From: Clostridium sp. CAG:169
GTDB lineage: Bacteria; Bacillota; Clostridia; Oscillospirales; Ruminococcaceae
NCBI GenBank assembly: GCA_000435195.1
Contig: FR880121.1
Coordinates: 1 to 5,947 of the forward strand
DNA: 5,947 nt
Direction of reading: 5' to 3'
This document shows, piece by piece, positions 5,318-5,947 of the stretch. The notes beneath the pieces are model-generated. The model had not been told where the DNA came from and searched no databases. It was given only the letters and a program-made list of their open reading frames with translations. The first letter of the stretch is position 1. Each line of letters starts with the position of its first letter. The position numbers and the translations under genes were made by a program.

Positions 5318-5350
5318 AACGCCGACCGATGTTTTGCATCGGTCGGCGTT
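5318..5350. terminator. symmetric terminator between the NusG domain II gene and the GyrI-like gene
   Basis: A perfect 14-bp stem (AACGCCGACCGATG at 5318-5331, CATCGGTCGGCGTT at 5337-5350, loop TTTTG) is preceded by A7 (5308-5314) and followed by TTTATT. On the plus strand it ends the NusG domain II gene. On the minus strand CGTTCTGTTTTTTT follows the stem, so it can also end the gene arriving from the right. Confidence 0.88.
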
Positions 5351-5382
5351 TATTGTCAGTCTGTCCGGGTAACGGATATCCT

Positions 5383-5847
5383 TTAAAGTCTTCGAATCGG
5401 GAAAAGCATATAATCCTTTCCGCTTTTCGGACAGGAAAAATCCTGGATTGCTCCCACCAGCGGGATTTGATTCTTCTGCATATAGTCCAGTACCTCTGAA
5501 AATGTATTTTCCGTTTCCACCTTGGCACAAAGATACTCATAGCCCGGGATGTTCCATTTTGTCCAGCCTTCAGGAGCTTGCGCCTCATCCAGACATTCCA
5601 CACCTGCAAGGTACAAGCCTTTGCTGAAATTTTCTTCCCACGGTTGGTATGAGCGGGAAAAATCGGACATGGCACCCCAAATTCCCACCAAGTTGCCATC
5701 CTTGTCCTTTTTGGCAAGCGGCTGCACCTGCGCAAAATGTGCATTGGCATCCGCCCACAACCTTTGGATAAAGCCCTGCCCCTCCAAGGTGGAACCTTCT
5801 TTCCCAATCACAACAAAAGCGTCCTTGATACATTTTTTTAGCTTCAT
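5383..5847 (-). CDS. GyrI-like / AraC effector-binding domain protein
   Basis: A 154-residue stand-alone protein of the GyrI-like small-molecule-binding superfamily, the effector domain of BmrR/Rob/SbmC-type proteins, with no DNA-binding domain attached. Features: AFVVIGKEGST (10-20), FIQRLWADANAHF (26-38), the strongly conserved DGNLVGIWGAMSD (50-62), PWEENFSKGLYLAGVE (69-84), APEGWTKWNIPGYEY (91-105), and a C-terminal DFSCPKSGKDYMLFPI (136-151). It is probably cytosolic and binds a hydrophobic or cationic ligand; relatives act as drug-binding proteins, regulators' partners or occasionally hydrolases. Which applies here cannot be read from sequence. The start is ATG at 5847 because GGGAGGTG (5860-5853) lies 5 bp upstream. 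An in-frame TTG at 5868 would put this ribosome site inside the gene. No convincing promoter is visible upstream. Confidence 0.82.
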   Translation of the reverse strand: MKLKKCIKDAFVVIGKEGSTLEGQGFIQRLWADANAHFAQVQPLAKKDKDGNLVGIWGAMSDFSRSYQPWEENFSKGLYLAGVECLDEAQAPEGWTKWNIPGYEYLCAKVETENTFSEVLDYMQKNQIPLVGAIQDFSCPKSGKDYMLFPIRRL

Positions 5848-5918
5848 ACAAACACCTCCCGGCTTCAAGATGTCCGTTTACTCGGCTTCCTTCCATCCCA
5901 CAAATGAAAATACAGGAA

Positions 5919-5946
5919 CAGCCACAACAGAAAACTGTTGTGGCTG
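5919..5946. terminator. hairpin at right edge, probable terminator of a neighbouring gene
   Basis: Perfect 12-bp arms, CAGCCACAACAG (5919-5930) and CTGTTGTGGCTG (5935-5946), flank AAAA. Read on the minus strand, a moderately T-rich stretch (TTCCTGTATTTT) follows, so it may end a minus-strand gene beyond the edge. Any plus-strand T-tract would lie outside the window. Confidence 0.5.
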
Positions 5947-5947
5947 G

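Noticed and set aside
4926..5807. Long minus-strand open frame of 293 codons
   Set aside because: It runs antisense through the NusG domain II gene and a terminator, and out of frame through the GyrI-like gene. Its translation has no recognisable domain, whereas the overlapping genes have clear family motifs and ribosome sites.
1..5947. CCAGCCACA at the left end matches the reverse complement of the right end, as terminal inverted repeats would
   Set aside because: The match is only 9 bp. The left copy is ordinary ackA coding sequence (TSH motif) and the right copy is an arm of a hairpin. No transposase is present, so it is coincidence.

Overview
The window looks like chromosomal DNA of a strictly anaerobic, low-to-intermediate-GC Firmicute, most likely class Clostridia. 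The pointers are a fermentative acetate kinase, a desulfoferrodoxin-type superoxide reductase, a YtrA-type GntR/ABC operon, strong AGGAGG-type ribosome binding sites and TTGACA/TATAAT-like promoters. I cannot name the genus. I see no insertion sequence, phage gene, tRNA, rRNA or CRISPR array.

Layout, left to right. (1) The 3' half of ackA (+), closed by a strong terminator and followed by a second perfect hairpin. (2) A monocistronic glutaminase gene, glsA (+), with its own promoter. It converges on (3) a small SdpI/YfhL-family membrane protein gene (-), and the two share one 20-bp symmetric terminator hairpin. (4) A divergent intergenic region of about 200 bp holds a good promoter for each direction and a YtrA-like inverted-repeat operator. 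It leads into (5) a three-gene operon (+): GntR/YtrA repressor with a TTG start, ABC ATPase overlapping it by 4 bp, and a six-helix ABC permease. (6) A desulfoferrodoxin gene (+) with its own promoter and terminator. (7) A membrane-anchored NusG domain II protein (+) with a near-consensus promoter. (8) A GyrI-like (AraC-type effector-binding) small protein (-) converging on it across a symmetric terminator. A last hairpin lies at the right edge.

How the genes may work together. Most are independent housekeeping or stress units: acetate and ATP formation, ammonia release from glutamine, superoxide reduction. The part most like a system is 1782-4285. An SdpI-type protein, a family that includes a toxin-immunity protein, is divergent from a YtrA-type regulator and its ABC transporter, a gene type associated with responses to envelope-active antimicrobials. 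The start region of the SdpI-family gene carries the same 8-mer, ACTCAACT, that forms the core of the putative YtrA operator. One repressor could therefore control both transcription units. That link is inferred from sequence and is not shown.
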